The notes beneath the pieces are model-generated. The model searched no databases and was not told where the DNA came from. It saw nothing but the letters and a program-made list of their open reading frames with translations. Shown here piece by piece: positions 25,607-35,010 of a stretch of 61,405 nucleotides of DNA; the stretch's first letter is position 1, and the number at the start of each line of letters is the position of its first letter. Made by a program: the position numbers and the translations under genes. Origin of the DNA: an uncultured Phocaeicola sp. (GTDB lineage Bacteria > Bacteroidota > Bacteroidia > Bacteroidales > Bacteroidaceae); NCBI GenBank assembly GCA_944319745.1, contig CALUET010000017.1:1-61405 (forward strand), in the 5' to 3' direction.

Positions 25607-28330
25607 TTATGCGTCCTCTATCGCAGCCTGCGCCGCAGCAAGTCGGGCTATCGGAACCCGGAAAGGCGAGCAGGATACGTAATCGAGTCCTACACGGTGG
25701 CAGAATTTTACGGAAGAAGGTTCTCCGCCATGTTCTCCGCAGATACCGCATTTCAGGTCGGGACGAACGGAACGTCCTTTTTCTACGGCCATTTTGACCA
25801 GCTGTCCCACGCCGTTCTGGTCGAGTACCTGGAACGGATCGACTTTCAGAATTTTCTTTTCGAGGTAAACAGGCAAGAAGGAAGCTATGTCATCGCGCGA
25901 GTATCCGAAGGTCATTTGCGTGAGGTCGTTTGTCCCGAACGAGAAGTATTCTGCGCGTGATGCAATGCGGTTAGCCGTCAATGCTGCGCGTGGAATCTCT
26001 ATCATGGTACCTACTTTGTAAGGAATCTCTATGCCTTCTTGTTTGAACAACTCTTCGGCAGTAGAGCGGATTACTTTTTCCTGTGCTTCAAATTCGTATA
26101 AAATACCTGTAAGCGGAACCATGATTTCGGGGAAAGGGTGGTATCCTTCCTTTTTCAGTTCGATGGCAGCTCCCATGATGGCGCGTGTCTGCATTTCGGT
26201 GATTTCAGGATATGTATTTCCCAACCGGCATCCTCTGTGTCCCAGCATCGGGTTGTGTTCGCAAAGGCTTTCCACGCGTTGGCGGATGTAACTTACGGTT
26301 ACGCCCATTGCTTCGGCCATTTCTTCTTGTCCTTTCTGGTCGTGTGGTACAAACTCGTGCAGCGGCGGATCAAGCAACCGGATGTTTACCGGACATCCGT
26401 CCATGGCTTTGAATATGCCTTTGAAATCGGCTTTCTGGTACGGTAGCAATTTTGCAAGTGCTTTTTTCCGTCCTTCCACATCGGGAGCGAGAATCATTTC
26501 GCGCATGGCGATGATTTTCTGGTTCTCAAAAAACATGTGTTCCGTACGGCAAAGGCCGATACCTACGGCACCAAACTTGCGTGCCACTTCCGCATCGTGG
26601 GGCGTATCGGCATTGGTGCGTACTTTCAGTCGGGTATATTTGTCGCACAGTTTCATCAATTGTGCAAAGTCGCCCGATACTTCGGCGGCCTGTGTGGGTA
26701 CCTCGCCCATATATACTTCTCCGGTACTCCCGTTCAGTGAGATGAAATCCCCTTCTTTCAGCACCGTACCATCTATTTCTATCGTACGCGCTTTATAGTC
26801 AATGTTAATGGCTCCTGCGCCCGATACGCAACATTTTCCCATGCCGCGTGCCACAACCGCCGCATGCGATGTCATACCTCCTCGTGCTGTCAGAATGCCT
26901 TCTGCGGTAGTCATACCCGCAAGATCCTCCGGCGAGGTTTCAATACGTACTAAAATCACGCGGTGACCGTCGGCGTGCCATGCTTCAGCATCCTCGGCAA
27001 AGAAAACGATTTGTCCGCATGCCGCTCCCGGTGATGCGGGGAGTCCCCTTGTAAGTGTGTGGGCTTTTCTTAAAGCATTCTTGTCGAATACGGGGTGCAA
27101 CAGCTCGTCCAGTTTGTTAGGCTCGCAGCGCAGTACGGCAGTTTTCTCGTCGATGATGCCTTGTCTCAGCAGTTCCATTGCGATGCGCACCATGGCTGCT
27201 CCCGTACGTTTCCCGTTTCTTGTCTGCAGGAACCACAACTTTCCTTCTTGCACGGTAAATTCCATGTCCTGCATATCGCGGTAATGATTCTCCAACTTCG
27301 TTTGCAGGGCGTCAAGTTCTTTATATATTTCCGGCATGGCTTCTTCCATAGACGGGTATTTGGCTACACGTTCTGCTTCGGATATGCCTTGCAGTGCTGC
27401 CCATCGGCGGGAACCTTCCTTGGTTATCTGCTGGGGGGTGCGGATGCCGGCCACCACGTCTTCTCCTTGTGCATTGATAAGATACTCACCGTTAAAGAGA
27501 TCTTCACCGGTAGCGGCGTCGCGTGAGAAGCAAACGCCCGTGGCGGAAGTATTTCCCATGTTGCCGAATACCATAGCCTGTACGTTTACGGCTGTTCCCC
27601 ATTCGGCAGGGATTCCTTCCATCTTGCGGTATAAGATGGCACGTTCGTTCATCCATGAGTCGAATACGGCGTAAATTGCTCCCCAAAGTTGCTCCTGTGC
27701 CGAGTCGGGGAAATCGCGTCCTGTTTGTGCTTTTACGGCAGCTTTGAAACGAACAACGAGTTTTTTCAGGTCATCCACTTCAAGCTCGTTGTCCAAACGT
27801 ACGCCTTTTTCTTCCTTAATTTCCTCAATGATTTTTTCAAAGGGATCGATATCTTCTTTGTTCGTCGGTTTCATACCTAATACCACGTCGCCGTACATCT
27901 GAACAAAACGACGATATGAGTCCCATGCGAAGCGTTCGTTTCCGGTCTTTTTGGCCAGTCCGGCAACAACGTTGTCGTTTAGTCCCAGATTCAGAATGGT
28001 ATCCATCATGCCGGGCATTGAGGCTCTTGCTCCGGAACGTACAGATACCAGCAAGGGATTTTCTACGTCTCCGAATTTCGATTTCATGAGCTCTTCTATG
28101 CCGTGAATGGCCTTTTCGACATCTTCTTTCAGCAATTCCGTGACAACGTCTTTACCTTTTTCAAAGTATTCGTTACAAACATCTGTTGTTATGGTGAACC
28201 CCGGAGGCACTGGTACACCTATCAGATTCATTTCGGCTAAGTTGGCTCCTTTGCCGCCCAGTAGATTTCGCATGTCGGCTTTGCCTTCGGCATGTCCGTT
28301 CCCGAATGTGTAAATTCTTTTTGTTCCCAT
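25607..28330 (-). CDS. ppdK: Pyruvate, phosphate dikinase
   Basis: 907 residues, the normal length of bacterial PPDK, which interconverts pyruvate + ATP + Pi and phosphoenolpyruvate + AMP + PPi in the cytoplasm. In order: N-terminal ATP-grasp domain starting GGKGANLAEM, central phosphohistidine loop GGMTSHAAVVARGMGKCC (near residue 455), and a C-terminal TIM barrel with PEP-binding GTNDLTQMTFGYSRDD and the conserved cysteine in CGICGEHGGEPSSVKF. It has its own promoter and terminator. It is transcribed away from rlmD. In Bacteroidales it works in glycolysis/gluconeogenesis together with PEP carboxykinase. Confidence 0.97.
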   Translation of the reverse strand: MGTKRIYTFGNGHAEGKADMRNLLGGKGANLAEMNLIGVPVPPGFTITTDVCNEYFEKGKDVVTELLKEDVEKAIHGIEELMKSKFGDVENPLLVSVRSGARASMPGMMDTILNLGLNDNVVAGLAKKTGNERFAWDSYRRFVQMYGDVVLGMKPTNKEDIDPFEKIIEEIKEEKGVRLDNELEVDDLKKLVVRFKAAVKAQTGRDFPDSAQEQLWGAIYAVFDSWMNERAILYRKMEGIPAEWGTAVNVQAMVFGNMGNTSATGVCFSRDAATGEDLFNGEYLINAQGEDVVAGIRTPQQITKEGSRRWAALQGISEAERVAKYPSMEEAMPEIYKELDALQTKLENHYRDMQDMEFTVQEGKLWFLQTRNGKRTGAAMVRIAMELLRQGIIDEKTAVLRCEPNKLDELLHPVFDKNALRKAHTLTRGLPASPGAACGQIVFFAEDAEAWHADGHRVILVRIETSPEDLAGMTTAEGILTARGGMTSHAAVVARGMGKCCVSGAGAINIDYKARTIEIDGTVLKEGDFISLNGSTGEVYMGEVPTQAAEVSGDFAQLMKLCDKYTRLKVRTNADTPHDAEVARKFGAVGIGLCRTEHMFFENQKIIAMREMILAPDVEGRKKALAKLLPYQKADFKGIFKAMDGCPVNIRLLDPPLHEFVPHDQKGQEEMAEAMGVTVSYIRQRVESLCEHNPMLGHRGCRLGNTYPEITEMQTRAIMGAAIELKKEGYHPFPEIMVPLTGILYEFEAQEKVIRSTAEELFKQEGIEIPYKVGTMIEIPRAALTANRIASRAEYFSFGTNDLTQMTFGYSRDDIASFLPVYLEKKILKVDPFQVLDQNGVGQLVKMAVEKGRSVRPDLKCGICGEHGGEPSSVKFCHRVGLDYVSCSPFRVPIARLAAAQAAIEDA

Positions 28331-28371
28331 GTCTTGAAAGATTTATAGGTTATATGTTATAATCGTTTGTG

Positions 28372-28402
28372 CAAAACTATACATATTTAATTAATATCCA
28401 AA
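28372..28402 (-). promoter_or_regulatory. Promoter of ppdK
   Basis: On the minus strand TTTG (28402-28399) is followed after 19 bases by TAGTTTTG (28379-28372), the Bacteroidetes -33/-7 pair. It lies about 40 bases before the ppdK start. Confidence 0.7.
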
Positions 28403-28493
28403 TTAAAAACTCTGTTTTTTCCTTATTTTGCTATATCGACATGTCAGATGAAGTTATTTAAGAAAACGTGCTGCACTTCTCGAAAATTATGTG

Positions 28494-28501
28494 TATTTTT
28501 G
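28494..28501 (+). promoter_or_regulatory. -7 box of rlmD
   Basis: TATTTTTG fits TAnnTTTG. It lies downstream of the first possible start (28468), which argues for the GTG at 28528 as the real start of rlmD. No good -33 box seen. Confidence 0.5.
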
Positions 28502-28527
28502 TCCCAAATTGGATTTATCGAAAAGTA

Positions 28528-29946
28528 GTGTCAAGAAAAAAGAAAGAACTTCCTTTATTGGAAAACATAACGATCACCGATGTAGCTGCGGAAGGTAAGG
28601 CAGTTGCGAAGGTAAATGAACTTGTAATCTTCGTACCCTATGTCGTTCCCGGCGATGTGGTCGATCTTCAATTAACGCGTAAAAAAAATCATTATGCCGA
28701 GGCGGTGGCCGTGAAAGTACACGAGCTTTCTCCCAAACGCGCGACGCCTTTTTGCAAACATTACGGCGTGTGCGGAGGATGCAAATGGCAGTGTCTGGCG
28801 TATGAAGAGCAACTCCGTTACAAACAGAAGCAGGTGTTTGACAACCTTACACGCATAGGAAAGGTGGAATTGCCTGAATTCCGTCCCATTTTAGGCTCGA
28901 AAAAAACGCAGTATTATCGGAATAAATTGGAGTTTACATTTTCCGACAAGCGTTGGTTAACGCCGGAAGAAATCAAACAGAATGTGGTCTATACACAGAT
29001 GAATGCCGTAGGATTTCATATCCCGGGGGCGTTCGACAAGGTATTGGCCATTGATGAGTGCTGGTTGCAAGACGACATTTCCAACCGCATCCGCAATGCC
29101 ATACGCGATTATGCTTACGAACACGAATACCGTTTCTTCAACCTTCGCACGCAGGAAGGCATGCTTCGTAATCTGATGATACGTACATCTTCTACGGGCG
29201 GGCTGATGGTTTTGCTGCAGTGTAAGATAACGGATGAGGCGGAACGTGAGAAAATGAAAGAACTGTTACGCTTTGTGGGCGATAAGTTCCCGGAAATTAC
29301 CTCGTTGCTGTACGTGGAGAATGACAAGTGCAACGATACGATAGGAGCTTTGCCGGTGCATGTTTTCAAGGGGGACGACCATATTTTCGAGGAAATGGAA
29401 GGTCTTCGTTTTAAAATTGGCGCGAAATCGTTTTATCAGACCAATTCCGAGCAGGCATATCAACTGTATAAGGTAGCCCGTGAACTGGCCGGTTTGACAG
29501 GCGATGAGCTGGTGTACGATTTATATACAGGCACCGGAACCATCGCAAATTTTGTATCCCGTCGGGCACGGAAAGTGATAGGCATCGAGTATGTCCCCGA
29601 AGCGATAGAAGATGCTAAGGTAAATTCTGCCATAAACGGCATTTCGAATACGTTGTTTTATGCCGGCGACATGAAAGATATTCTTACACAGGATTTCATT
29701 AACGAGCACGGGCGTCCCGATGTTATTATCACCGATCCTCCGCGTGCCGGCATGCACAAAGATGTGGTCGATACGATCCTTTTTGCGGAACCTCGCCGCA
29801 TTGTGTATGTAAGTTGCAATCCGGCTACCCAGGCCCGCGATTTGCAGTTGCTCGATGTCAAGTATAAAGTGACGGTAGTACAGCCCGTTGATATGTTTCC
29901 GCATACGCATCATGTGGAAAACGTGGTGTTGTTGGAAAAAAGATAA
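28528..29946 (+). CDS. rlmD: 23S rRNA (uracil-C5)-methyltransferase, RlmD/RumA type
   Basis: SAM-dependent methyltransferase of 23S rRNA, about 472 residues from GTG at 28528. The order is an N-terminal TRAM-like domain, an iron-sulfur cysteine set in FCKHYGVCGGCKWQCLAY, and a Rossmann methyltransferase domain with DLYTGTGTIANFV, DPPRAGMH and the catalytic cysteine of VYVSCNPATQARDLQ. I prefer GTG 28528 because a promoter box lies at 28494-28501 and because SRKKKELPLLENITITD begins the conserved sequence. It is divergent from ppdK and the pseudouridine synthase gene follows 17 bases later, so two rRNA-modification-type genes share a transcript. Confidence 0.9.
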   Translation: MSRKKKELPLLENITITDVAAEGKAVAKVNELVIFVPYVVPGDVVDLQLTRKKNHYAEAVAVKVHELSPKRATPFCKHYGVCGGCKWQCLAYEEQLRYKQKQVFDNLTRIGKVELPEFRPILGSKKTQYYRNKLEFTFSDKRWLTPEEIKQNVVYTQMNAVGFHIPGAFDKVLAIDECWLQDDISNRIRNAIRDYAYEHEYRFFNLRTQEGMLRNLMIRTSSTGGLMVLLQCKITDEAEREKMKELLRFVGDKFPEITSLLYVENDKCNDTIGALPVHVFKGDDHIFEEMEGLRFKIGAKSFYQTNSEQAYQLYKVARELAGLTGDELVYDLYTGTGTIANFVSRRARKVIGIEYVPEAIEDAKVNSAINGISNTLFYAGDMKDILTQDFINEHGRPDVIITDPPRAGMHKDVVDTILFAEPRRIVYVSCNPATQARDLQLLDVKYKVTVVQPVDMFPHTHHVENVVLLEKR

Positions 29947-29963
29947 TTTTTTGAATTTGAGAA

Positions 29964-30887
29964 ATGAAGACAGGAGGACAAAATACGCATAGACATCTGC
30001 GGGCACGTAGTACGGCAAAATATACCGTGTTTCATGTGACGGAACCGGCCGAACTCATGGCTTTCCTGATGCAAAAGATGGCAGGAATCAGTCGCACCCG
30101 CGTGAAAGCATTGCTCACAAACCGGGTGGTACTGGTGGATAATACGATACAGACACGTTACAATTATCCGTTATTGCCGGGAATGGAGGTGCAGATCAGC
30201 AAGGAAAAAAACAATCATGATTTTCGCAACCCCATGTTGAAAATTTTATATGAGGACGCATATCTCATCGTGGTAGAGAAAAAAGAAGGTCTTCTTTCGG
30301 TAGCTACCGATAAACAGAAGGAGCGCACGGCACAGCATATTCTCAATGAATATGTGAAGCGTCAGCATCGCAATAACCGGATTTATGTGGTCCATCGGTT
30401 GGACCGCGAGACGTCCGGAATCATGATGTATGCCAAAGACGAAAAAACACAACATTCTTTACGCGATAACTGGCACGACATTGTGTACGACCGCCGTTAT
30501 GTGGCAGTTGTGATGGGCAGTATGGAGAAGGATGAAGGTACGGTGTCTTCATGGCTTACCGACAGGAAACTGTACGTAAGTTCCTCTGGTGTGGATGACG
30601 GAGGAAAATATTCTGTGACGCATTACCGCACGATTAAGCGCGCCAACGGTTATTCTCTGGTGGAACTTCAGCTGGAAACCGGGCGGAAAAACCAGATACG
30701 TGTGCACATGCAGACGTTGGGGCATCCGGTTGTGGGCGATTTGCGTTACGGATGTGAGGCCGATCCTTTGGGGCGGCTTGCACTGCATGCGTTTAAGTTG
30801 TGCTTCCATCATCCGGTGACGCACGAGAAGATGGTCTTCGAAACGCCTTATCCGTCGGTATTTAAATCGCTTTTCCTAAAACGTTAA
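29964..30887 (+). CDS. RluA-family pseudouridine synthase
   Basis: 307 residues. An N-terminal S4-like RNA-binding domain (ISRTRVKALLTNRVVLVD) precedes the RluA catalytic domain with the aspartate motif VHRLDRETSGIMMYAK and the later LETGRKNQIRVHMQTLGHP. It isomerises uridine in 23S rRNA or tRNA; the exact site cannot be told because several RluC/RluD-like paralogues exist. It starts shortly after rlmD. Its last four bases overlap, tail to tail, with the glycoside hydrolase gene on the other strand. Confidence 0.9.
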   Translation: MKTGGQNTHRHLRARSTAKYTVFHVTEPAELMAFLMQKMAGISRTRVKALLTNRVVLVDNTIQTRYNYPLLPGMEVQISKEKNNHDFRNPMLKILYEDAYLIVVEKKEGLLSVATDKQKERTAQHILNEYVKRQHRNNRIYVVHRLDRETSGIMMYAKDEKTQHSLRDNWHDIVYDRRYVAVVMGSMEKDEGTVSSWLTDRKLYVSSSGVDDGGKYSVTHYRTIKRANGYSLVELQLETGRKNQIRVHMQTLGHPVVGDLRYGCEADPLGRLALHAFKLCFHHPVTHEKMVFETPYPSVFKSLFLKR

Positions 30888-32494
30888 TCGGTCGGACGTG
30901 GAGTATAAAGAGCTTCCATGTCTTTGTCGTTTATGCCTGTCAGTGTGACGGGCGAGCCGCTTATGGTGAGGCGAATCTGTCCTTTTCTAACTTTCAGCGT
31001 GCGGCTTCTTCCGTAAATATCGGTAAGGGTGACTTTTTTTGTGTGAGGCAGAGAGAGAATCTCTTCCTGCGGTTTCTCCTTTGTCCACAGGCATAACATG
31101 TTTTCATCGGCATTCCGGTAAGCAAAGCCGTAACAGTTTCCTGTATATTTCCCCGTGGGGACGGCATGACGATACATGTTTACCATGTTACTGTATGCCA
31201 CAGCAGAGGGCTTTACCGTGAGTGATTCGTCGAAACGTATCAGTCCGAATGATGATTCCGGGTTATGAATGCCGAAAGGTTCGTCGGCAAGTTCATACCA
31301 GAACACTTTTTTTGCACCGTAATACAGGTGCGACAGGTATGTCCTGACGAGAAAAGCTGCCTGTTGTTTTTCCGTTACGGGAATATACCGTTCGTTCTTT
31401 CCTTGGCTTTGGTAGGTTGTCCATCCCAGTTCGGTTACCCAAATTTCCGGATTCACGCCGAGCTTCCTGAGTGCGGCTTTCCGGCGGGCGTATTCTCCGG
31501 TGGCATATTTTTCTGTTTCGGGGTAGAATGAGGCGTTGACATAAGGGTGTATGGTTGTAATGTCGATGCGTGAAGCTGCATTGTTCTTTTCCACGAAATA
31601 TTCTATCCATTCGTCTTCTCCGGGCCACATGAGGCGTATGCCTGGATCAACGGCCGCAATAGAGTCGTGCATTTGCTTGAGCAAGTCGGAAAAAGGTTTC
31701 CCCCATCCGTGGGGACGCCACTGTTGTCCCTGCGGATGCGGCCATCGTTTCGACCACCCGCCGAAGTTGTTCGGCTCGTTTTGCGACTCGAAAACCTGAA
31801 AATGTCCTTTGGTAAGTTCTACATATTTTTTCAGCAATGCAAGATCTTCGTCCCATCGCCACACGCTGTCTTTGCCTTGTATGCCGTTGAATGAATTGAT
31901 GTAACCGAACAAATTAAGCCAGCATATATTGTGTTTGTCCAGATAATCCAGATCGGGATCGGAGGGAAGATTTTCTTTTGCCACCTTCATCCAGTTGCTT
32001 TCATCGCGTAACCATGCAATACCCAGACGTTGTTGTACGGAGGCAATGTGTTTCTTTTTGTAATCGTATCTCACGAAATGTCCGCAAACACCGAAAGGAG
32101 AATCCCAATCTTTGGCGTGCAGTGTGACATCGGGGATGACGCCAAATCCGGTTTTTACCGTATCGGCCGAATTATCGTCCCGTTGTCCGATGGCGGTAAG
32201 TGCGTAATATCCCAAATGTTTTTCTCGAAAGTCGTGGGTGATAACGTTGTCGGTTGCGACCCTGTAGGTCTTCTTTTCAACTTCCTTGCCGTCTATGTCT
32301 GTGATGTTTAGCGTTATCTTGTTGTATTTGCCGTTGGGCGTAATAAAAATCTGTCCCTTTTCGTTGGTATGATATACGGCTCCCGGTTGGGAAAAACTGA
32401 TGCGTATTCCCTGTGAGTCTTCGGCCTTCATACCGAAAGGAGCGCAACAAACGCATAGGACTATGAAAATGTTTGATTTGGACAAAAGGTGCAT
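30884..32494 (-). CDS. Exported glycoside hydrolase, clan-A TIM barrel
   Basis: 536 residues with an N-terminal Sec signal (SNIFIVLCVCCAPFGMKAED), a beta-rich domain to about residue 125, and a TIM barrel. The probable acid/base is the glutamate in FESQNEPNNFGG and the nucleophile the glutamate in WVTELGWTTY, at the ends of strands 4 and 7 as in GH clan A (GH39, GH5 and relatives). A short beta domain ends the protein. It probably hydrolyses a polysaccharide in the periplasm or outside the cell. It stands alone rather than in a SusCD-type locus. Substrate not predictable. Confidence 0.75.
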   Translation of the reverse strand: MHLLSKSNIFIVLCVCCAPFGMKAEDSQGIRISFSQPGAVYHTNEKGQIFITPNGKYNKITLNITDIDGKEVEKKTYRVATDNVITHDFREKHLGYYALTAIGQRDDNSADTVKTGFGVIPDVTLHAKDWDSPFGVCGHFVRYDYKKKHIASVQQRLGIAWLRDESNWMKVAKENLPSDPDLDYLDKHNICWLNLFGYINSFNGIQGKDSVWRWDEDLALLKKYVELTKGHFQVFESQNEPNNFGGWSKRWPHPQGQQWRPHGWGKPFSDLLKQMHDSIAAVDPGIRLMWPGEDEWIEYFVEKNNAASRIDITTIHPYVNASFYPETEKYATGEYARRKAALRKLGVNPEIWVTELGWTTYQSQGKNERYIPVTEKQQAAFLVRTYLSHLYYGAKKVFWYELADEPFGIHNPESSFGLIRFDESLTVKPSAVAYSNMVNMYRHAVPTGKYTGNCYGFAYRNADENMLCLWTKEKPQEEILSLPHTKKVTLTDIYGRSRTLKVRKGQIRLTISGSPVTLTGINDKDMEALYTPRPTD

Positions 32495-32523
32495 AATGGT
32501 ATGTTTTTAAGGTTTTCCTGCCA

Positions 32524-32531
32524 CAAATTTA
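32524..32531 (-). promoter_or_regulatory. -7 box of the glycoside hydrolase gene
   Basis: Minus strand TAAATTTG fits TAnnTTTG, 30 bases before the start codon. The -33 element is not clear. Confidence 0.5.
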
Positions 32532-32662
32532 CGAAGAAAAAAAGAAAAGGCGAGGGGAAACGGGGAAAAATATCGGGATGTTCTCTTCCGGATAATTCGA
32601 TGAAGTGATGCAAAGGCGACGAAAGAATAATTTTTTTACGCGGCCATGTCGGAGAATACACA

Positions 32663-32670
32663 TATCTTTG
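32663..32670 (+). promoter_or_regulatory. -7 box of the HAD phosphatase gene
   Basis: TATCTTTG fits TAnnTTTG and lies 24 bases before ATG 32694 and inside the longer open frame, so it supports the shorter protein. Confidence 0.5.
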
Positions 32671-32693
32671 CGCAGCAAAAAAAGATACCTGAT

Positions 32694-33320
32694 ATGATAA
32701 AAAACGTAGTTTTCGATTTCGGAGGGGTAGTGGTGGATATTGACCGTCGGCGGGCTGTAGATGCTTTTGTGCGTTTGGGACTGACTGACGCCGATACGAT
32801 TTTGGATAAATATCATCAGACCGGCATATTTCTGGAGCTGGAAGAAGGTACATTGAGCGAGAGCGATTACCGGAAACGGCTGGGCGAGATGTGTAAACGT
32901 ACGCTGGAGTGGGAGGAAGTGCGCCGGGCCTGGCTGGCTTTTATCACGGGTATGGATGAGAGAAAACTCGCTTTTTTTGAGAAATTGCGCAGTAAATACC
33001 GCTTGTTTGTGCTGAGCAATACCAATCCGTATATCATGTCGTGGGCATGTAGTAGCGAGTTTTCTTCCGGAAAGAAACCGTTGAATGATTATTTCGACCG
33101 TTTGTATCTGTCGTATCAAATCGGTTATACGAAACCCGACCGGCGTATATTCGATTATATGTTGCGTGATGCTTCTCTGCAACCTGCCGAGACTTTGTTC
33201 GTCGACGACGGTGCAGCAAATATCGAAGCGGGGAGAAAGGTCGGAATGCACACTTTGCTCGTAGAGAACGGCGGCGACTGGAGAGAGAAAGTTTCTGCAG
33301 CTTTGGGTGAAAAGTTTTAG
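32694..33320 (+). CDS. HAD-superfamily phosphatase (YihX/epoxide-hydrolase-like type)
   Basis: 208 residues from ATG 32694. HAD motif I is DFGGVVVDID near the N-terminus; motif II is VLSNTN, motif III is the lysine in GYTKPDRRIF and motif IV FVDDGAANIEAG. The all-helical cap between motifs I and II is of the C1 type. It probably dephosphorylates a small sugar phosphate or nucleotide in the cytoplasm. The open frame begins 16 codons earlier, but the -7 box at 32663-32670 lies in that extension. Substrate unknown. Confidence 0.85.
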   Translation: MIKNVVFDFGGVVVDIDRRRAVDAFVRLGLTDADTILDKYHQTGIFLELEEGTLSESDYRKRLGEMCKRTLEWEEVRRAWLAFITGMDERKLAFFEKLRSKYRLFVLSNTNPYIMSWACSSEFSSGKKPLNDYFDRLYLSYQIGYTKPDRRIFDYMLRDASLQPAETLFVDDGAANIEAGRKVGMHTLLVENGGDWREKVSAALGEKF

Positions 33321-33329
33321 AGGCAATAA

Positions 33330-33360
33330 TTTGTTTAATTGAAAATAAGCGTTACCTTTG
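33330..33360 (+). promoter_or_regulatory. Promoter of tRNA-Pro
   Basis: TTTG (33330-33333), 19 bases, TACCTTTG (33353-33360): a perfect Bacteroidetes -33/-7 pair, 23 bases before the mature tRNA. Confidence 0.85.
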
Positions 33361-33383
33361 CAACGCTTTTCAGAAAAAAGACT

Positions 33384-33458
33384 CGGGGTGTAGCGCAGTC
33401 CGGTTAGCGCACCTGCTTTGGGAGCAGGGGGTCGTGGGTTCGAATCCCGCTACCCCGA
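33384..33458 (+). tRNA. tRNA-Pro (anticodon TGG)
   Basis: Acceptor CGGGGTG pairs with TACCCCG plus discriminator A. The D-arm contains AGTCCGGTTAGCGC, the anticodon stem CCTGC/GCAGG encloses TTTGGGA with anticodon TGG, and the T-loop is GGGTTCGAATCCC. The CCA end is not encoded. It has its own promoter and terminator. Confidence 0.97.
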
Positions 33459-33470
33459 CGTTGAAAGAAC

Positions 33471-33502
33471 AAGGAGTTACGGTAAAACGTAGCTCCTTTT
33501 TT
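33471..33502 (+). terminator. Terminator of tRNA-Pro
   Basis: AAGGAGTTACG (33471-33481), loop GTAAAA, CGTAGCTCCTT (33488-33498), followed by a T-run. Confidence 0.85.
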
Positions 33503-33580
33503 GTGTTGCTCTTTTCTTTATTTATGGTTGAATTTCGTATTTTTGCCATAAAAACAATGGGACGATTTTTTTATTTAAAT

Positions 33581-34249
33581 ATGCGTAAAATGAAAAAGCT
33601 CTTATTAATGGGATTGATGATTGTCGCTTCATATACCTGTATGGCGCAATCGTTGGATAAAATGCAGTGGTTCAATGAACCGGAACAATGGGAAATTAAA
33701 GATAATACACTTTCAATGTTTGTTACTCCCCAAACAGATTACTGGCGCATCTCTCACTATGGATTTACCGTTGACGATGCGCCTTTTTTGTACACTTTGC
33801 GTGGAGGTGAATTTGAAGTTAAAGTAAAAATATCTGCCGATTACAAGGAACGCTTCGATCAGTCGGGACTGATGTTGCGCATTGATCATGAAAATTACAT
33901 CAAGGCCGGTATAGAATTTGTCGATGGAAAATATAATCTTAGCACCGTTGTGACGCATCATACGAGCGACTGGAGCATTATTCCTTTGGAAAAGCCGGTA
34001 TCTTTTGTGTGGATTAAGGCGGTACGCCGACTTGATGCCGTGGAGATTTTCTATTCTTTCGACGATAAAGAATATACAATGATGCGCAATGCCTGGTTGC
34101 AGGATAACCATCCTGTCATGGTAGGAGTGATGGGAGCTTGCCCCGATGGCAAGGGCTTCAATGCCAAGTTTGAGAACTTCTCAATCAAGCATCTGCCCGA
34201 TATGCGCCGTGTACAGTGGTTGGAGAAAAACTCTGCGGAGAACGACTGA
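33581..34249 (+). CDS. Exported DUF1349-like (concanavalin-fold) protein
   Basis: 222 residues with a Sec signal peptide (MKKLLLMGLMIVASYTCMAQ) and a beta-sandwich domain with the pattern FEVKVKISADYKERFDQSGL and YIKAGIEFVDGKYNLSTVVT, as in the DUF1349/regulation-of-enolase family. The function of this family is not settled; a carbohydrate-binding-type fold is expected. The open frame extends back into the tRNA; a -7 box at 33538-33545 (TATTTTTG) and the signal peptide place the start at 33581 (33557 and 33590 are alternatives). Expected in the periplasm or outer membrane. Confidence 0.75.
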   Translation: MRKMKKLLLMGLMIVASYTCMAQSLDKMQWFNEPEQWEIKDNTLSMFVTPQTDYWRISHYGFTVDDAPFLYTLRGGEFEVKVKISADYKERFDQSGLMLRIDHENYIKAGIEFVDGKYNLSTVVTHHTSDWSIIPLEKPVSFVWIKAVRRLDAVEIFYSFDDKEYTMMRNAWLQDNHPVMVGVMGACPDGKGFNAKFENFSIKHLPDMRRVQWLEKNSAEND

Positions 34250-34438
34250 TGCTGAGGCGTGCAGGTGTTTGAAAAATTTTTGAATCTTTTTCAGTAGTAA
34301 AATAAATTGTTTTCGGGGAAAACCATCCGGCTATGCGATAAACAGCTGAAGCTTTTTGTTTGATGGCTGTAAGTTGAATGTTTTTATTTTCAGGGCTGTG
34401 GTTTTTCCCGAAAGCGTTATCTAAACGTAACAGATAGA

Positions 34439-34825
34439 ATGATTAAAATAGATCATATCGCGCTGTGGACAAAAGATATCGAGCGGATGCGTCGTTTTTA
34501 TGTAGAGTATTTCCAATTTGTCTCGAGCGAAAAATATGTTAACGCCAAGCGCGGATTTACTTCTTACTTTCTTTCTTCCGGAGAGGGGGCACGCATCGAA
34601 TTGATGCATATCGATGCCATTCCTGTTCCTGCCTGTCGGACTGATGAAATAGGGCTTGCTCATTTCGCCGTTTCGGTGGGAAGTCGGGAAGCGGTTAATC
34701 GGTTGACGGAACAACTTCGGCGCGACGGTTACACGATTCTTGGTGAGCCTCGCACAACAGGTGACGGTTGTTACGAGAGTGCCATTGCCGATCCGGAGGG
34801 AAACCGTGTGGAGATTACAGAATAA
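34439..34825 (+). CDS. VOC/glyoxalase-family protein
   Basis: 128 residues, two beta-alpha-beta-beta-beta modules of the vicinal oxygen chelate fold. Possible metal ligands are His6 (IDHIALW), Glu54 (RIELMH), His75 (GLAHFAV) and Glu125 (RVEITE), the spacing seen in glyoxalase I. It could detoxify methylglyoxal or act on another small carbonyl compound. It is a single gene placed 190 bases after the DUF1349-like gene and near the redox island. Reaction unproven. Confidence 0.8.
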   Translation: MIKIDHIALWTKDIERMRRFYVEYFQFVSSEKYVNAKRGFTSYFLSSGEGARIELMHIDAIPVPACRTDEIGLAHFAVSVGSREAVNRLTEQLRRDGYTILGEPRTTGDGCYESAIADPEGNRVEITE

Positions 34826-35010
34826 ATCCTGAACAATGCTGCCGAATAGCCATATGTTTTGGACAGGATTCTGAGATAGGACACCGGTAAGTCGGTCGGA
34901 TTTTGATGTGTGGTGGTGTATAATCCGCACAAAGGCAGGCAAGCCGTTTTGCGAAGCGTCCAGGGAGACGGCCCGGTTTGTGAAGTTCTGTCCGGTTGCG
35001 CGCCGGATAT

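Noticed and set aside
26031-28313. Several long plus-strand frames opposite ppdK
   Set aside because: They are shadows of a highly conserved coding gene on the other strand and carry no start signals of their own.
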